From positions 1,178,001 through 1,242,000 of the forward strand of contig JAGMUV010000010.1 of assembly GCA_020744425.1 (NCBI GenBank): a stretch of DNA of 64,000 bases, read 5' to 3'. Positions 31,212-43,263 of the stretch are shown piece after piece (within the stretch, counting starts at the first letter, position 1; every line of letters begins with the position of its first letter). The notes under the pieces were generated by a model. The model had not been told where the DNA came from and did no database searches. It saw only the letters and a program-made list of their open reading frames with translations. The DNA comes from Dactylonectria macrodidyma. Taxonomy: Eukaryota > Ascomycota > Sordariomycetes > Hypocreales > Nectriaceae. A program made the position numbers and the translations under genes.

Positions 31212-33186
31212 TCATGATCGCTCTAATCTCTTCAGAACCTCTCCATCTCCTTTCTTCCACGGGAATGTCTCCTCAACTGAGCGTATCATGCCTTCATGGT
31301 GCGGAGACCGCGGTTTGATCGAAGCGTCAAACGGTTCTGGGTGGCTGATGACACCCGATGTAAACTGTAACCGAGGGCTGCTCTCCCCTCCAGTAGTTGC
31401 TCGCCTCTCGATGTTGAAAACAGCAAGGGATTGTGAGATGTTGAGGAACAGCGCTTGGTCAGCAAGAACGCGCCCCGGGCAGATTCGTCGGCCAAAGCCG
31501 AAGATATACTTATGCGGGTCTGTTTCTGGGCTTAGATCTTCGGTTTTGAGGAAGCGTTCAGGTTTGAATGTCATAGGGTCATGGTAGACTTCTGGATCGT
31601 GTGTAAAATGCCTGGTAATATGGTTAACTGGAATTCATTAGCCAGTTGCAAAAGAAAACACTCACCAAATATTAGGAAGCAACATTGCGCCTTTGGGAAT
31701 TGCATATCCCTCAATCGTATCGTCCTGGGAGCTGGTATGAGGCAGTCCCATGGGAGCAACGGGGTGCCAGCGTAGAGCTTCTTTGACTAAAGCATCAACG
31801 TATGGCAAGTTTTCACGATCAGCTAGGTTAGGTAGTCGATCCTGACCCACGATCTTGTCGATTTCCGCCTGGGCTTTGCGCTGAACCTCAGGATATAGTG
31901 TCATCGCCAGGAAGAAGCAAGCAATCGAAGAAACAGTCTGGAAATATTAGCCGATATCCCCATGGCGACAAATAGGAAGAGCGTACCGTATCAGCACCTG
32001 CAGTGTACAGTGCTGTCGCCGACCACTTGTTTGTCAGCTTCTCCTCCGCCGAGTCATCTCCAGCGTCGAGCAAATTCGATAGAAATGAGACATTATGTGT
32101 CCCTTGGGACAGCTGCTCTTTCACGAATGCGTAGGGCACGTCGATGACATTTTGCAAATCAGACCGCATCTCTTTAGCAGTTTGCTTGAACGATGCACCA
32201 GGAAACCAGTCGGGTAGATGTCTCACTACGAAGATATTAGAGGGATATTGACAAATACATGTTCAAGGTCAAAGTGTACTTACGAAACGGGAAAACGTCC
32301 ACAGCCCACGATCCAGGCGCAGCAGCAGCAGCGAACTGCTCCATCACATTTCCAACCATTTCGATAAGCGGATCGCTCTTAAAGGGTTCTGAGCGATAGC
32401 CATAAGCTATTTCCAAGATGATTGAGCCAGCTTCTCTGTATCGATTCACCTGTTAGTGAAGCCGTACTTGCCACATACACTTGAATTCACCGACCTTTTG
32501 ATGTGGTCAAGTAAACCATCGGGGTTTTCGAGAAGATGCATCAAGAAATGGCCAACTTCAGCTTCTTGGAGTTTGTTGTAGTGCCCAGCAGACGACTTAG
32601 AGCCAATGATTCGGCTCATATTCTTGCGATAGGTACGGAAACGATCTCCATATTGGGAGAATGCCAGAGAATCACCCCAACCAATCCTTCAAGACTGAAT
32701 CAGACCTCATCGCTTTTATCATTAACAAAGGTTACTCACATGTCAGCGGCAAAAACTTGCGTGGGCCTGTCTGAGTATTTGAGAGCTCTTTTGTCCAGAA
32801 GCTCCGTAGCAATCTTGACATCATTGATAATGATTAAATTTTGGCCAAATACCGTTATTGAACTGATGGGTCCTAAGAGATGATGCATATTTTAGCAATG
32901 TCTTTGACTTCCACTTGGACATGTTATTCAAAGACGACATACCATAGACATCCTTGTGCTTGAGCCAATGATGGGCTTCTAGCTCACCAGGTTTCGGTAA
33001 ATCAAGTACATTTCCAACCAACGGGAGTCCCTTGGGACCCGGCGGCAGATTCGCTTGTTTTCCTTTGCTTCCAGTAACCCATTTGCTGATAAAAATGGCC
33101 AATAGCAATGCTGTGGCCATACTTGCCAGCGTGATTGTAGACACCATATTTAGAAACGGTGGAATGGAGCACCGTAGAAGAAACAT
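31212..33186 (-). CDS. Cytochrome P450 monooxygenase (CYP64/O-methylsterigmatocystin oxidoreductase-like group)
   Basis: Predicted 543-residue ER-anchored enzyme. Exons: 33186-32943, 32872-32740, 32686-32495, 32435-32284, 32225-31987, 31937-31666, 31611-31212, all GT-AG and in phase. An alternative start at 33147 (MVSTITL) would trim 13 residues and put the anchor at the very N-terminus. Motifs: anchor then LPPGPKGLPLVGNV; C-helix WGDSLAFSQYGDRFRTYRKNM; I-helix AGADTTVSS; ExxR as EALR; PERF as KPERF; haem loop FGFGRRICPGR. This is the common fungal CYP620/CYP64-like type acting on polyketides, fatty acids or aromatic compounds. No synthase gene lies nearby, so it may be catabolic. Substrate unknown. 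Confidence 0.92.
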
Positions 33187-36100
33187 GAAACCACTCGGAA
33201 AACATCTTCTTTTATAGTGCCAGATTTCTAGCCTGTAGCAACATAGGTCCGTGTTGAGAATCTAGGGTTGCTTTCGGAGTGGATATTTCTTGACTCACCC
33301 AGTTTTCTAGAATCTGGAACCAATCGCCCAGGGATAATTAGTTTCATCCTACAAAGAAACCTTCCCAACCAAGCCAAACGGCCGAGACTTTGTAGATCTT
33401 GCACCATTGAGCCAATAGATCATCTCACAATGTAATCAGCATTTCAAGCCCGCTGTACCCACTCCGAGGCCCTCAAACACAGCTAAGATCAGCCGGACGG
33501 AAGGAAGCATACTCGCTCAGCCATTTCAGGAGGTGGGAGGTAGAACGGGAGTTCGGCAGTTTTGGTTCGCGGTGAGAAAGTACTAGGTGGAAGTCTTAGG
33601 GCTTCGTGATGGCACGGTTTTCTTTCTTACGCATGGGTAGGCTGGCACATGATTGTACATCAGACACACCACACAGTGGAGCCTGTAATAATCTAATACG
33701 AATCTGAGTGCCATGAACAGTACTATGTTAACCGTCAAAATCAATTCGCGACATCTCAGAAGCCGCCAAATTTGATTCTTGTACCGGATACCCCAGCATC
33801 AGGCCCCAGATTGCACCCGAATTCTGCATTCTTCACTTTGGCTGGAATCTATTCGTACAGTAGACGTTTCTGACTACGATACTTCCAACCATTTATGCAG
33901 CTGCACTCATCATATCAATCTCATTGCTAAGGCTCCCATGTTGGTTGAAAATTTACCTCAATCTGACTTTTATTTACTCTCACTCCCGTCCTTTTGTTCG
34001 GCGTCTGCCTTGCATGGCTACATGGTAGAGCATTTCAGTCTGCCGAAACTACACAGCGTAGGAGTCTTGAATATCACAGCCTCCTAAGAAACGATGAACA
34101 ACTTTGAAAACGCGGCTGATCTTGAATCCGAACAACTATAAGCCTGTTGGTGAGTGGTTTGAATGGCAGGTGATGTACAAGAAGATGAGGCCTGGTGGTA
34201 GTCATCTGGCAGCCCAGCTGCATCAATGTGACTTCGCAGTGGAATGATTGGTACAGAGCAAAAAACAATTGTATGTCTATAAATTGCCCTAATCTGTCAT
34301 GTACTTCAGACAAGCCTTCCATTAGTGGTCCATCATTGGCGCGGGCGGCAGCTGCATGCTTGGGCCCATCTCACAATGATGGGTCTACTGTAGAGTAGTT
34401 ATCAATGCTATACCATGCCCTGAAGCTATTAGCATGTAGCCAGGGTAATGTTTTCCAATTTCACAGCTATATTGAACCATGTGACGCAACAGAGTTTATC
34501 ATCATACTTGAAGTCTATCTATCAAGCGAAGTATATGTATAAGCATACTGAGTATTATTAATGAAACAGTATGAGTCATTGCTTGGGGCAGCATTATGCT
34601 TAGGCATTCAAAGTAGCATTCACCAATATTCTAGCATTTCCATGCATCAGTCTTAAGACACATCTTTTAGTCCGCACTCAAAGTGCCTGCTCTAAAGACC
34701 TCCAGCAATTATCCGATTTTCGGGGCGGTCCGACACCCTTGCTTGCTCTCACCCAGCAGTTGCTCCATAAGACAGGTGAGCCGAGACAGAGCAGGCCTGT
34801 GGGGTATTTTAATAGAAACCCCCGGTACCTTATTTCGAGTTCTAAGGAGCGTCATCTTAGATGCCTGGTACCTTGATAGATGCCGCTGGAAGATGAACAG
34901 GCCGTCAGCTTGCCCTGTTGTCCGCCTCTCTAGGGTTCTTATCAATCTTCACTCGCCATTTCACCATTTCACCTACCACTTACTATCCTGCGAACTCAAA
35001 ACTATGCTACCCACTAAGAATTATGCTATGGAGAGAGCCTTATGGGCCACACGATTCACAACCCTTGAGTGCGGAGTAATTATCGACTCCATACCAAAGC
35101 CGTGTTTCTCACCTGTGAATGAGTTTCTCGTCTGGGACGACCTTGACTAATTGCTTACGGTCAGCATACTTTTGAAAAACATAAGGAGGAATGTGGGTAG
35201 GAGGCTATTGCGTTTGTCGAAGCTGGAAAACGGGGCTCACTTGGACTTCTCCACTTAGCGCCTAGGAGCTGAATATCTCTGCTCTATCTTGGGCTTATGA
35301 ACGAGGTGTTGTTATGTGTCATTTATCTCAAATGAGATGAATCTAGCACAGCTTCGACAAATCTGTCTTGCTTATACGGCAGGAACCGCCATGTCCGAGC
35401 TGTTTTAAATTTGAAAGCACTATAGAAAAGAAATATCAGATAACAATTTGTCAAAATAATGAAAGAGAAAAGGCATTGCTAATACATGCCAGATGCGCAA
35501 GCTACATTGCAGCCTAGGAATCAAGCAACCGTTTTGATATGAGTCCAGCAGGAGGATGGCACCGCCGCTGCAAAGCAGCAGTTTCTAGTGCTTCAAGAAT
35601 CATATGCCATATTCCGCACTCCGCGGACACATCGATGGTAAGAGGGGTAAACAAGATTCATCCAAAACATAGCTCTCTGAAGTCTAGATGGATCAACTAG
35701 ACTTGAATTCCAACACAGATGACTACACTAAGATGAGACTTATAAACCGTTTAAGCCTGAGTAATCTACATGATTGGGACACAAACCTGTCGTAAGGTAT
35801 CCTAATCTGCAACTGAGTCGTTCAAGAGCGATGTCGGATCCCAGCTAAATGGCTTCCACCGCTACAGCTTTTTCATCATGACTCCACTCGATAGGAAAAC
35901 AATTCCTACGTGACCGGTCATCGGTTGGCTGACATTGACTTCTCAACCAAGTTGTAACACTCGGATGCCTCAATTTCAAGAAGGCTGCCCCGTATGAGGT
36001 AGGGCTGGCCAACAATGAAATGCTTAGACGGAAGAGGTTTCAGTAGGATTCTATTCTTGCCATCACCATTTACATCTACGAAAAGGCTTCAGCTTGCCAT

Positions 36101-36413
36101 TCACCTATGGCACTCGGACCGTACGAACTTGTCGATTATAGATATGCCGATCGTCAAGACCTATGTGGTGAGTTCTGTTTCAATGGCGTTGATTGGGTTA
36201 AGCGTCCGCAATTAAGTTAGGTGAACCGAATATGATTGAATTGGACATGCTTGTCAGAAAGTAAAAGCCATTGATCATACAACCTCTACATAACATCCAC
36301 GTCGGACATATTGGCCCAACTGGGTACAATACAACGTGCAACAGATATCGTTACTTATACGACGTTGAGACCCTTACGTCAACCCCATTCTCAGAAGTAG
36401 GCTCAGAGAGAAC
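33187..36413. other. 3.2-kb gene desert
   Basis: Only short scattered frames with no family resemblance, splice consistency or signal peptide that I could support. No long direct or inverted repeats seen by eye. Probably promoter of the P450 plus decayed DNA. Confidence 0.4.
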
Positions 36414-39400
36414 CTAGTCACTAGTCAAATCAATGACTTCAAGCTCAGCTGAAGACAGCTTCCGCTTCATGCCGGCTCGTGGCAGCGCACGATTTGCCTG
36501 ATTCATGGCTGACCGCGAGGTTGCGGCAGGAGCAAGAACCCGCCGCGCCGCCGAGAGTTCCTGCATGTTCACAATCTTGGAGTAGTCCTGGCCCAACAGC
36601 AATTTAAGCTGATCCTGTGGGAACGAGGTGAAACGCTCCACCGCTTGCGTCCGCCGCGACGCCCAAACCCGACGTGCCTCGGCGTTGTGTTTGAACGTCT
36701 TGGTCACCACCAAAGTCTGGGGCGAGCCTTGCCGCAGCGTCGTGTGTGTGCAGTCGATTCGAGCCGAGTCGAGTCCCTGGTGCAAGTGTTGTCGCCGTTT
36801 CTTGTTGAGGGGGAAGCGGTCGACGGTTTGCTCGGGGTTGGCGAGAAAAGCGTTGAGCTCTTGACAGTCTCGACAGGAGCAACTGACTTCGCGCCTTACT
36901 AGGTTCGTATCCTTGGTCGGCTCGCGGGCAACATATTTGTTGATGTATGTGGTTGAGACGGTGCGAAACAGTTGTTGGTAGCATGGAGTGCTGAGGGGTA
37001 GATTGTTGGAGGTCAGGACGGGGACGAGAGAGCATAGGAAAGGAAGCCATAGGACATGCAACTCGACGGATGTGAACCGAGAAACATCAGCGACAATCTT
37101 GGAGATTAGAGGTTGCACGAGGTCATCTGCGTCTGTGCTTGTCTGGATCATGGTAGAAAAGTGATCGACCAGTGCCTGATGGGTAACCGCGGTTCGGAAC
37201 TCGTCCCATGAAGATGGGTTCGAGGTAGTAGGGTGCTCCCTTTTCATTGATGTGAGCTGCACTCCAACGTCACTGTGTATCTTGGCGAAATCTGTCAAAG
37301 TGTTGAACGATTTCGCTACGACACGATGAAGTTGCATTGCTCGTTCCGTAGGCAAAATCCCGTCGATGCCTTGCTTTCGCAGTCGATCGAGAAATCCGAG
37401 AACAAACGACGAGGCCGCAATCTTTTTGTTGATCACAGGCGCCACACTAGTGTAGATTTCAGCATTGAATGAATAGGAGCAATTAAAGAAGTTGCGTAGA
37501 CTCACGCTTCTGAAAGAAAGGCAACAGGGTCCTCGAAGTAAAGAGCGAGATCAACTATGGCTGGTCCATCTGCTTTGCCAAAGGTTTTGGACGTGCAGTC
37601 ATCCAGGCAAGATTGGATAGTCTCACGAGCCCAAACCAAGATAGAGCTGGGGTTTCCAACCGCAGAAGGAGTCGAGTCGTCAGAAATGGGCACTAAATTG
37701 GCAATGGCTCGGCACTGGTCCGCAAAGTGATGGTAGGACAAGACGGCGGATGTCAGTCTGTTGAAGTCAGCTTCCAAAGGCTCATTTCAATTTGCTCGGC
37801 TACAAAAACGTACCCTTTGCGGATAGCAATGAGCTGGTCTTCAGAACCACCATCGCCGGTCCCTAGCGATTGTCGTAACCAGGTAAAAAAGTCGAGCAGC
37901 AAATCGCCCTTGTGGCTGACGGCAATTCTTTCGAAAAGAGCATAATGCTTTCGCTGGAGGGCAACCTTGAGGACGTCGCGCATGCCCTCGCCGTCAATTG
38001 ACAACTCCAGCCGTCTATAAGTGTAGGAAGTAGTCTTGGATTGTTCCGTCCACGCCTGTTCGCAGAGCTTCACCAGCTCGGCAAAGTATACGTCGGGGGC
38101 CTGCGGCCGCAGGCATTCTCTGGCGAAGTAACGGACCTGTTGCTGGAAGCTTTTTTTGTGTCGTGGCTCTGGTAGGCCCGAGGGAAGTGTGGGAGCATAA
38201 AAAAGACGAAATGGAGTCGTGAGGGACAATTGCGACGGCCTAGTGGTTTCAGATAAGCGAGGAACCCTAAAAATATTGGGAAAGAGAGAAGGGGAAAGTT
38301 CTTACCGTGACACGATACCAGTGCGTGGCCGAAGGCCCATAGTTTCCCATGTAGCCTTCGTATTCCTCTTCAGCGTCAATGCCCTCGAAGCAGTCCTCTT
38401 CCAGGATGTCTTCCTCATCAAAGTTGAGGTCCTCTGTAACGAGGTGACCTTCCAAATCAACAACAGTTTTGATTGTATATGTTGACTCAAAAACTTCCTC
38501 GAGGGAATGGAACCCCCCTTCGTCTTCCTCGTCATCTTCGTCCTCGTCGTCGTAGCCACCGTAGCGACCATAACCACCATAGCCACCGTAGCGACCTCTA
38601 CCACGGTGACTGCTCCAGTCGCTATAGTCGTTCTCGCAAGGTCCCATTTCCTCTTTCTCTAGGAGCCCAAGGAATATTTCGACGGGGAACTCGTTCCTCA
38701 GCGTTTTGAGCACCTGCACCCGAGCTAGATCTTGGGCCTTGAGCGCGTTGAGTGAAATGTTGGCTTCGGTGTAGTCGTGATCGAGAACATGGTAAACAAA
38801 CTTATTCTCGCGTGAATTTGCGTCCTCGGAAAGCCAACGGCTCATGGCGTCGCGAAGAGTTTGAGTCTCGGACGTCAGCAGGCTTGCCGATGGACGAACT
38901 TCTTGGTGATCGATGGCGAGGTTGTACGTGACGACCCAGCGGTAGCCTGAAGTGACGGGAAGAACTTCGTGATGCACGTCCGAGTACCAGCACGCGAAAG
39001 ATTGCGTAGCCTCGGACGTCTTGAAGAGCTTGTGCTGGCCACTGTGCTTAAGGGACACCTCTCCGCCTTGGTGCTCTGACGGCAAGCATATGGCGAGGCT
39101 GCCAAACATGCCCGGTATTTTCTCAGTACTACGAAGTTAGTCAGATATGAAACATCGTCTATGAGTTAGGAATCTTACTCAGTGTGTGACTTGAACATGG
39201 CGCCCTTCTCATACAGAAGCATCTTGTACACCTCGGCTCTGATGGTGGCATTGATGCCGAGATCTTGGCTAACAAAAGCGCACAGCTTCTGAATATAAGC
39301 TGGCCAACTGGGATTGTTGAAGGTGAATTGGCTTGCATCCAATTCCCATGTGTTTCTGACCGAGGTATCGACCAGCGTCTCGCTTCCCTTACCGTAGGGT

Positions 39401-39654
39401 GCTTGGCGAGCCGATGCAATCATCTGACGCGCCTGAGCCTCGCTCAGTGGCATCTCAATGTCTCCGACTCCATAGACAGAGAGGCCTGCAGGCGGCGTCT
39501 TGCTCAGCGCCCGAAAGGATGCAAAGGAGCCCGATGTCTCGATGCCTTGCAGCGCGTTCAAGAGGTCTTCCCTCGAGTCGATGGTCTGGTTTTGCACATG
39601 GTCGTGCTCCAGCTTCGCCACTGCAGCTCTGGTGGCGGTGCTTATTGATGCCAT
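36414..39654 (-). CDS. Large 2OG-Fe(II) dioxygenase (prolyl-4-hydroxylase-like), one junction out of phase
   Basis: Product of about 1,010 residues in five exons: 39654-39179, 39128-38306, 38266-37814, 37757-37506, 37446-36414. The iron site is split by intron 1: H157-T-D159 (FKSHT|DTEKIPGMFG), distal His212 in WYSDVHHEV, and 2-oxoglutarate-binding Arg222 in TSGYRW. A low-complexity insert follows (RGRYGGYGGYGRYGGY then DDEDEDDEEDEGG), and the middle has HWYRVT. The C-terminal domain contains a CSCRDCQELNAFL motif typical of a fungal family with this dioxygenase at the N-terminus. The protein ends in VIDLTSD, a perfect SUMO-interacting motif. Oddity: the 39-nt intron 38305-38267 (gtaaga..tttttag) leaves the next exon one base out of frame, although both sides are clearly homologous. 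This could be an assembly indel or a real frameshift mutation. Confidence 0.78.
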
Positions 39655-40206
39655 CGTAGAGTGCTGAATGAGAAGACAAATTGATGTGAACTGAACAAGA
39701 AGAGACGTTGCTAGAACGTGTCATGACGACGCGTTTCGAGACATGGACAACGCGACTACGTCATTGCTTTTGCTGAGTCCAGTTTGGGAATAACGCCAAA
39801 CTTAAAGTGCCCGCTTGTCAGGCGAGAATTCAGCTATGCCTAATCAAGCGATGAGCCACAAACACCTCAAAAGGTGTGTGGCTGTAAATCAAACGCATCA
39901 CATTTGCGAGTAAAAACCAAACACCAGACAGAACAAAAGATGAGCGAAAAAATCGAGTAGTTCATTCATCTACCTACGCCTTAAACAGAGTTACCCCATT
40001 CAAGCTTGGTGTTCCGCGACGTGATTAAAATCGCCATTTATGGGGGCTTCAGCTGTGCACACCAGTCCTTTGTCCAAACCCGAAAGAAAAAAAAAAAGAC
40101 CAAGTCTCATTGCGCAGGGAATCCGACCGAACACTCGCGACAGAGCAGTAGGACTAACCTCTAACCATGGTACTGACAAACGCCATCTTAGTCCATGTTC
40201 AGACCT
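39655..40206. other. Intergenic between two minus-strand genes
   Basis: Promoter of the dioxygenase gene's upstream side and 3' flank of the ligase. Poly-A run at 40086-40098. No gene. Confidence 0.5.
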
Positions 40207-41883
40207 TTATAGCTTCACCCTACCCTCCATCCTAAGCTCGCGCTTGGCATCCTCTCTCAAGACCCGCTTCAGAATCTTTCCGCTTGCCAGCTTCGGGATA
40301 CTAGTGACAAACTTAACGCCGCCAGCAAGCTGCTTGTATCCTGCCAAACGAGCCTTCATATGCTCATGCACTTGGGCCTCTGTGAGATTACTCCCTGGCG
40401 CTAGAACAATGTAGGCACGCGGGAGCTCATTATTGTTCTCAAACGTTATCCCAATGACAGCTGCGTCGTCGATGTCCGGGTGAGCAGTGAGCTCGCCCTC
40501 CAGCTCTGCTGGTGCCACCTGAAATCCTCGGACTTTGATGAGTTCCTTGGCTCGTCCTTCCACATACATCATGCCGTGCTCGTCCACTCGGATCAAATCG
40601 CCCGTCTTGAAAAATCCATCAGCGTCCCAGCTTTCTCTGGTAGCCTCTTCATTCTCGAAGTACCCTTGGATGACTGTTGGGCCACGAACGCAGATCTCTC
40701 CTCGCCCGAGATGCGTCACGTCGCTGCCCTTGTCATCAACTAGCTTCGCTTCGAGGTTTGGTACGAGTTTTCCAACTGTCCCCCAAGTGTCGAGTTCGCC
40801 GCTTGCAGTCCTTTTGGCGATGTCCCAGGGCACCATAGAGACAACGCATGTCGTTTCTGTCAATCCCCATACCTGTGTCATGGTGGCATTCTTCCCAAAG
40901 AGTCTGCAAAACCTCTTTTGAATGTCAGCTGAACAAGGAGCTGCACCAGTGGTGCCATTCTTCACGCTTTGAAGATTGCACTCTGGAAGATAGTTTTTCG
41001 ACTTAGGATCTGCCAGCCCGCTATTCAGTATACTGACCATCATTGGCGGGACAACAAAGATTTCAGTCAAGTTATACTGGGAGTGGAAGCGAAGAAACGG
41101 CTCAACCTCAAATCTTCTCAACACATAGCACTCACAGCCTGCCTTGATTGCCGAAATAAGTACCCGAGGGTAGATCCCAGCATGAAAAAATGGCAAGCAG
41201 AATACCTCTCGATATACATAATTTCTCGAGTTTGGCTGGACGTAGATTTGATGCTGTGCGACCAGGTTCCGGTGAGAGGTCATGGTGCACTTGGGTAGCC
41301 CCGTCGTGCCGGATGTGAAAAACAACTGACAGATCCTATTCGAGGACTCCTCATCGTTGAATCGGACCCATTCTTGTTCTCCATGCTCCAGCAATGACTT
41401 CCACGATTTCAGACCCTCTGGCACCTGATCATTGGGCTGTGTGTCCAGAATGAAGAGCCTCTCTTGAGCGTCGAGACCAATCTGCCGCATTGCGACGAGT
41501 ACATTGCTCACGATCTCCGGTTCTGCCAAGAAAAAGCGTACTCGCGCTATCTTGATGGCATGATACAGCTCGTGCGAGGTGTAACTCGGGTTCGTCCCAG
41601 TGCAGCGACCACCAGCCCCAATGATGGCGAGTGCGACGAGTGGGAAGATGAGTGAGTTGAAACTGTGGATACAAACGGTCTCTCCGGGTTGCAATCCTGC
41701 AGATTTAAGGCCACTGATCAAGCGTCGCACCAAGCTTTTGGCCGTGCGATGAGAGAAATTGTTCGAAGGGTTATGGGGATCGATGAAAATTGGATGATCA
41801 ATATCGTAAGCAGGATTGTCAAATGTAAAAGAGACTACATCTTTGTTAGAGATGGGTAGCTTAGTTGGCGAGGAAAGAGACAT
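40207..41883 (-). CDS. AMP-dependent acyl-CoA synthetase/ligase (4-coumarate:CoA ligase-like)
   Basis: Intronless, 558 residues, adenylate-forming enzyme that activates a carboxylic acid as acyl-AMP and usually transfers it to CoA. Motifs in order: A3 FFTSGTTGLPKCTMTSHRN (about residues 190-208), A5 WGLTETT, A7 KTGDLIRVDEHGMMYVEGRAKELIKVRGFQVAPAE, A10 PKLASGKILKR with the catalytic lysine near residue 540. It lacks a carrier domain, so it is free-standing. The C-terminus VKL is not a standard peroxisomal PTS1. No transmembrane segment or signal peptide. The substrate may be aromatic or medium-chain; the sequence does not settle it. It lies just downstream of the dioxygenase gene on the same strand, without an obvious functional link. 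Confidence 0.9.
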   Translation of the reverse strand: MSLSSPTKLPISNKDVVSFTFDNPAYDIDHPIFIDPHNPSNNFSHRTAKSLVRRLISGLKSAGLQPGETVCIHSFNSLIFPLVALAIIGAGGRCTGTNPSYTSHELYHAIKIARVRFFLAEPEIVSNVLVAMRQIGLDAQERLFILDTQPNDQVPEGLKSWKSLLEHGEQEWVRFNDEESSNRICQLFFTSGTTGLPKCTMTSHRNLVAQHQIYVQPNSRNYVYREVFCLPFFHAGIYPRVLISAIKAGCECYVLRRFEVEPFLRFHSQYNLTEIFVVPPMMVSILNSGLADPKSKNYLPECNLQSVKNGTTGAAPCSADIQKRFCRLFGKNATMTQVWGLTETTCVVSMVPWDIAKRTASGELDTWGTVGKLVPNLEAKLVDDKGSDVTHLGRGEICVRGPTVIQGYFENEEATRESWDADGFFKTGDLIRVDEHGMMYVEGRAKELIKVRGFQVAPAELEGELTAHPDIDDAAVIGITFENNNELPRAYIVLAPGSNLTEAQVHEHMKARLAGYKQLAGGVKFVTSIPKLASGKILKRVLREDAKRELRMEGRVKL

Positions 41884-43263
41884 GATTTGAGAGGAAGTAG
41901 CGGATAAAATTCGGGTATAAGGATGGCAAGAACGGTGACTTTTATCATAGCATGACAGCTGACAGGCACGATTATATACACAGCGAGAGTGCGGGTCCCT
42001 ACATTTCTACGTTAGATCGCGAAAGTCCAACGTCAGCGGCTATATGCATTACCGGCCAAAAGTCTCCGAGAATGACACTTCATCTCACCTAGAAGCACTA
42101 ATATGCGCCTACTAGTTCGAATTGCTGAGATTATGTGGTATGATCGGAGACTTTTGCTGACTGTTGTGCCACGCTGACCAACTCAACTGGGACAGTCACC
42201 CGTCAAACTCGCAGCCTCTGATTGGTGAGGAGTTAAGGGTTAGGGTTAGACTGAACAGCACTAATCACAATGAATCGTGGCGTGCACAGCCCTAATAAAC
42301 CTATGGGTGATCCAACCCCTGGTGGTCTATCTTACTATCGAAAGCTAGCCGGGGTAGGATGCATAGGAATTGTGTGTTATGATTGATATGACTAGGTAGA
42401 TAAGGGGAGACGCCGCTGTCGGCTTTGTGATCCGCGATGTCGGTTGTTGCCTTACAAATTAGGTGTAAATCGAGACGGTGGATAAACCCAGACTGTACGG
42501 TCGGATCCACACCAACACTTACTGTTGAAATCTGCAAAATAGGAGCCCCATGCAGATTGCATGGATTAATGTGCGTTATAGGCACCAACACTTACCTTTC
42601 GTCCTAGGGATTGGCCATATCCTTCTTTCTCATTGATATGAAGCTGACACTCAATGGCAACAAAGCGTCAAAGCCCAATGGCATCCAATTGTCGCCTTGT
42701 TCCTCTTGACGCACGTGACAAGATTGGATGTCAGACGGAACGTCTCGGCCGGGTAGATGCCTCAGGCCACAACCCGGGATCGGTCGTGTACCTAACTAGG
42801 AAATGCCTCGCTTGACTGGCTGATCAGATGGAACAGACAACACAGAAGATCCAGCGAAAATAGCTCCCTAGCCGATCCAATTGGCGGTTTCCTGGTTAAC
42901 GGGATGCACGGTTATCATCACTCTATTGCATCAGACCCCTGCATCACACCGAACAACGGTCTCGCCGCTAGTCACCAGCCTGACAGTCTGACATTGGGGG
43001 CCATGCAAGCATACCCGAAGTCGTCCGAAGGACAATTCTTGCGGCGCAATAGAAGGTTCTTTTGCCTGGAGTATTGGGAGCAAGGCATCCAGTGCTAGTT
43101 CATGCCTGGTCGATGAGGCATCCAGCCCACGCCTCTGCGGGGTGAAGTAACATCTCATTCCATTGCCCTTGGCCATACGCTGACGCCATCTCGGTGCTCT
43201 CAAGTCTCAACCCATCTGTCGGATTATCCAAGTTTTCGCCATCACCACTCCACCTTCGAACCA
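41884..43263. other. Intergenic with an interstitial telomere-like tract
   Basis: Upstream of the ligase and of the DUF7580 gene. Contains the tract at 42233-42249. No supported gene. Confidence 0.45.
42233..42249 (+). repeat. Interstitial telomere-type tract
   Basis: TTAAGGGTTAGGGTTAG: one imperfect and two perfect telomere-type repeats in TTAGGG orientation. Confidence 0.7.

Noticed and set aside
34683..35150. 155-codon plus frame in the 33-36 kb desert
   Set aside because: Compositionally random, no motif, no signal peptide, and the start is not an ATG.
40480..40921. Plus-strand frames over the acyl-CoA ligase
   Set aside because: Antisense shadows of an intact, motif-complete enzyme gene.
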